Source: Stephanodiscus triporus
Lineage: Eukaryota; Bacillariophyta; Thalassiosirophyceae; Thalassiosirales; Thalassiosiraceae
Assembly (NCBI GenBank): GCA_036939755.1
Contig: JALLAZ010000209.1
Span: forward strand, 1 to 19,464
Direction: 5' to 3'
Length of the DNA stretch: 19,464 nt
The notes under the pieces were generated by a model. The model saw nothing but the letters and a program-made list of their open reading frames with translations. It was not told the origin of the DNA and did not search any database. Made by a program: the position numbers and the translations under genes. How positions within the stretch are numbered: position 1 is the first letter of the stretch; every line of letters starts with the position of its first letter. Of the stretch, positions 17,321-19,464 are shown piece by piece.

Positions 17321-17868
17321 CCTGGCGAGGTGGTTGTCCATCATTATAATCATGCCCATCAGCGAAGTAAATGCCATCATTGCCTGAGTGGAGGAGGCGG
17401 CAATTTCGTGTGCCTGCCGACGAAGGATGCGATCACAGCCTTGTATAGTGCATCGTTGGAATTGGCAGCCTTTTCTTCTGGAGCATCGTTAGCATCAACA
17501 TTGGCGAGGGTACCAAAGCTGTGCCCTGTTGTTGTAGGCAAATGTTCTGCCTGCTTGGGGGACGCGTGCTGAAGGGGGGTAACCCTCTGCTTTTGACCAG
17601 CCGGGACGACAGTAAAATCCACATCCTCGGGGTCCGAGCGGAGGGGTGGGCTCCCTTCATTATCTGACAGATCAACCAACTCATCCAGGGCCAGTGGAGG
17701 GGGGGGGAATATAGTGCTGTGTCATGTCCTGGGCGCCCTGAACCACTGGTGCAGATGGAGAGCCATCAGAACTGAGGTGGGGAGGTCGTCCAGTCGAGGG
17801 GGGGGATTTCCGGCCGCCGCCGCCGTTGATGAGGCGTCATCATTGTCAATAATTTTTTTGGAAGGCAT

Positions 17869-18066
17869 TGTGGATGAATTAATTTGTGATTTTTTGGAAA
17901 TTATTGGTAGTAGGTGAAGAAGCAGATACTAGCGTGTCGGCACAGTCCAAGAGCCAACCCATGCAAAGGCAGGGAAGAGGGGGGGGGTTGGGGATAATCC
18001 AACAAGCCAAGCCGAAGGCAAGGCAAGGAATTTTTGTGAAAGGACTCGTAACCTCTCAGCACCCAT
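17869..18066 (-). other. Retrotransposon 5' leader, LTR boundary uncertain
   Basis: This is the region upstream of the gag ATG on the minus strand. It contains another G9 run (17979-17987) and no ORF of note. The plus strand reads TGTCCCACTAG from 18067, which could be the inner LTR edge. GGACTCGTAACC at 18042-18053 resembles a tRNA anticodon arm and might relate to a primer-binding site. With no second LTR in the window to compare, the boundary cannot be proved. Confidence 0.3.
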
Positions 18067-18175
18067 TGTCCCACTAGACATGGATATGATAGGAGAGAAG
18101 AGTGGCTAGTATCTTAGCTATCTACTACGATCCTATGGTAACAAAATGCATTGCGTGACCTTCTCATGTATGAAT

Positions 18176-18228
18176 TGCATCCAGGAAAATGGATGCAGTA
18201 GATAGAGTACCATACCATGCATGGTACT
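18176..18228. repeat. Two adjacent hairpins
   Basis: TGCATCC (18176-18182) pairs with GGATGCA (18191-18197) across 8 bases. AGTACCAT (18206-18213) pairs with ATGGTACT (18221-18228) across 7 bases. They lie only 8 bases apart, in the region where the LTR would be expected. Confidence 0.8.
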
Positions 18229-18491
18229 TTAATGTTGTTATTTGCTTTTTGTTCTGTCTGGTGGCTGCAGTACAACTTAAATGATAAACCAGCTGAAAGT
18301 ATGGAGCTAAGTTTGAACATAACATGATGAATGATATTTTATGGAGAAGCTTCAGCGTCATTCATTCCAAGTGGTCAGTTTGAAATAATTTGACAAGCAC
18401 AACTGCACCAATAAATGACCAGCCCTTAGATCTTAAACATAATTCTGTTCAATTATTGCACACTCATCTGACATTGACATTCAGAAATTTA

Positions 18492-18580
18492 GTTTCTAAT
18501 AAGCGTGTGATATATCATGATCATGATGATGCTTCATTGTTTCTAACAAGAGCGTGATATATTTTGGTGATATCATTCTT
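18492..18580. repeat. Imperfect tandem repeat, period about 47 bp
   Basis: GTTTCTAATAAGCGTGTGAT at 18492 is echoed by GTTTCTAACAAGAGCGTGAT at 18539, each followed by TATAT and ATC/GAT-rich sequence. The first copy contains the 14-bp palindrome ATCATGATCATGAT (18514-18527). Confidence 0.65.
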
Positions 18581-18727
18581 AACTAAGATCCACAAATAAA
18601 TGACAAAATCATCCATCTGATATGAATCTTGTAGATGTAGATTTTCCCTCCAGCCAGTGGCCTAAACCCTCAAATGAATAGCACACTAACACTATACTAA
18701 GCACAAATTGTTAGTATAGTAGGTAGA

Positions 18728-18755
18728 TAGATAAGCTAGTTATATATCTTATCTA
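18728..18755. repeat. 8-bp inverted repeat hairpin
   Basis: TAGATAAG (18728-18735) and CTTATCTA (18748-18755) are exact reverse complements around a 12-base AT-rich spacer. Confidence 0.75.
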
Positions 18756-19464
18756 GTCACCTCCTATCTGCACCATGCCGATGGGACTCTGACACAAATT
18801 AGGAAATAGTCATCTCCGCCGAGATTCCACTCTCACTCCACAAGCTCACAACAGCAAACCCAGTATTTCCCTGACAAATTCACGCTTGATGTTCGGATCT
18901 GTCCCTAGGGTTGAAACGACGACACCGACAATGCTCCCGACCGATGATGTTGTCGCATCAATCAATAACAGACAACGACAATTGTCCTGAGGGAGGACTG
19001 ACGCAACGGACACTGACGGACAGCCCCACAATCATGATGACGACCACAACGGTGATGCAATGCGCCACAGCAATGTCTCCAGGATGATGAGCACGGTGAC
19101 TAGTACCATAGCAATTATGTCTCTTTTGTTCTGAAACCAAAGAGAGAATTATTTTTGGTGTGATGTACCCTTAATTTTTGGCGAGTGTGTAGAATTATCG
19201 ATTTCTTTGTAGAACATGAATACATCTTTATAGGTCAGAGGTTCAGCGACCTGTAAAGAATTATTGAGTTCCTATGTAGAAAAGGCAAGAATTATAAATC
19301 TATAGCTTCCACTATCACGGCTAAGGAGTAAGGAGCCTACACCTACGAGATTAATCCGAGTTTTGAAACAGGGCCAAATGGACATCGTACTTTAGTATGT
19401 ACACCCAAAGTTCTTAAGTACTTAAAGATGCATTAGAACTAAATGGCTCGGCCCAACAAAGTTT

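Larger units (their letters stand above)
11290..17868 (-). mobile_element. Decayed Ty1/copia-type (diatom CoDi-like) LTR retrotransposon, minus strand, 3'-truncated
   Basis: Gag, zinc knuckle, aspartic protease, integrase and reverse transcriptase occur in that order on the minus strand. Integrase before reverse transcriptase is the copia order. Every segment is recognisable, but in shifting frames: I count at least a dozen frameshifts or stops. Homology fades at about 11290-11300, just after the reverse transcriptase catalytic region, and no RNase H or 3' LTR follows. The protein motifs (FDIAGLASIKYHGG in Gag, LTGDL after the protease Asp, VDDF in reverse transcriptase) match CoDi elements as I recall them. 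It is non-autonomous and effectively dead. Confidence 0.9.
15111..17868 (-). pseudogene. gag: Copia-type gag, frameshifted
   Basis: The start is ATG at 17866-17868 (MPSKKIIDNDDASST). Frames then change at a run of eight C (17798-17805), a run of nine C (17699-17707), near 17377, near 16664, near 16450-16490, near 16260 and near 15470. Readable parts in order are a Pro/Ser-rich acidic N-terminus; a coiled coil of four 11-residue repeats (17189-17320) with more helix to about 16930; a Pro/Gly/Thr-rich linker; a capsid-like core beginning FDIAGLASIKYHGG near 16447 and continuing to LLWRVLKLTVLVFDPTVPLQ and beyond; an Arg/Ser-rich linker (15470-15300); and a CCHC knuckle at 15207-15248. It would encode the particle-forming protein of the element. 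Confidence 0.85.
18067..19464. other. AT-rich region with hairpins, no supported gene
   Basis: About 1.4 kb holds only short open frames without recognisable products. The right-end 5' LTR of the element may occupy its first part. It includes several inverted repeats (18176-18197, 18206-18228, 18728-18755), a 14-bp palindrome (18514-18527) and an imperfect 47-bp direct repeat (18492-18580). Positions about 18830-19140 are somewhat more GC-rich and show short frames on the minus strand, but these begin at non-ATG codons and have no homology I recognise. Confidence 0.5.

Noticed and set aside
18846..19140. Two short minus-strand frames of about 60 codons
   Set aside because: They open at TTG rather than ATG, overlap one another in different frames and show no recognisable domain.
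1..19464. CRISPR array, tRNA, rRNA or bacterial-type operon
   Set aside because: No spaced identical repeats, no cloverleaf I can fold, no rRNA-like sequence; the intron-containing nuclear genes and copia element indicate eukaryotic nuclear DNA.

Overview
The window looks like nuclear DNA of a diatom, or at least a photosynthetic stramenopile. Four things point there. The genes are compact, CA-rich in their leaders and carry short GT-AG introns. One conserved eukaryotic nucleolar gene (RRP1/Nop52) is present. One predicted membrane protein carries a Cys/His motif that I recall from many diatom proteins. The right half holds a decayed Ty1/copia retrotransposon whose Gag, protease, integrase and reverse transcriptase match the diatom-type 'CoDi' elements I know. 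The species cannot be named from the sequence.

Layout, left to right. Positions 1-1700 hold an inverted repeat, a short-period minisatellite, a GC-rich low-complexity block with a possible but unproven small coding region, and sparse intergenic DNA. Positions 1700-4420 (+) encode a protein with a long disordered, repeat-rich, basic N-terminal half, a Cx2H...Cx2C motif and four predicted membrane segments; its function is unknown. It converges on a minus-strand gene (4757-7441) for a large, mostly disordered protein with a signal-peptide-like start and two conserved-looking cores, possibly plastid-targeted. That gene shares a short divergent promoter region with RRP1 (7674-10445, +). RRP1 has three exons, which I resolved by GT-AG junctions that keep the reading frame and rebuild the conserved RRP1 sequence.

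Positions 10778-11161 contain an open frame with an excellent start context but no recognised product; it may be the 5' part of a host gene cut off by the mobile element. From about 11290 to 17868 a copia-type element lies on the minus strand in the order gag - zinc knuckle - protease - integrase - linker - reverse transcriptase. It has a dozen or more frameshifts and stops and ends inside reverse transcriptase, with no RNase H and no recognisable left LTR, so it is a dead remnant. Positions 17869-19464 hold its leader and AT-rich DNA with several hairpins and repeats but no gene I can support.

No operon-like system is visible. RRP1 is the one confident functional assignment. The two flanking large proteins are the best candidates for uncharacterised, lineage-specific biology.
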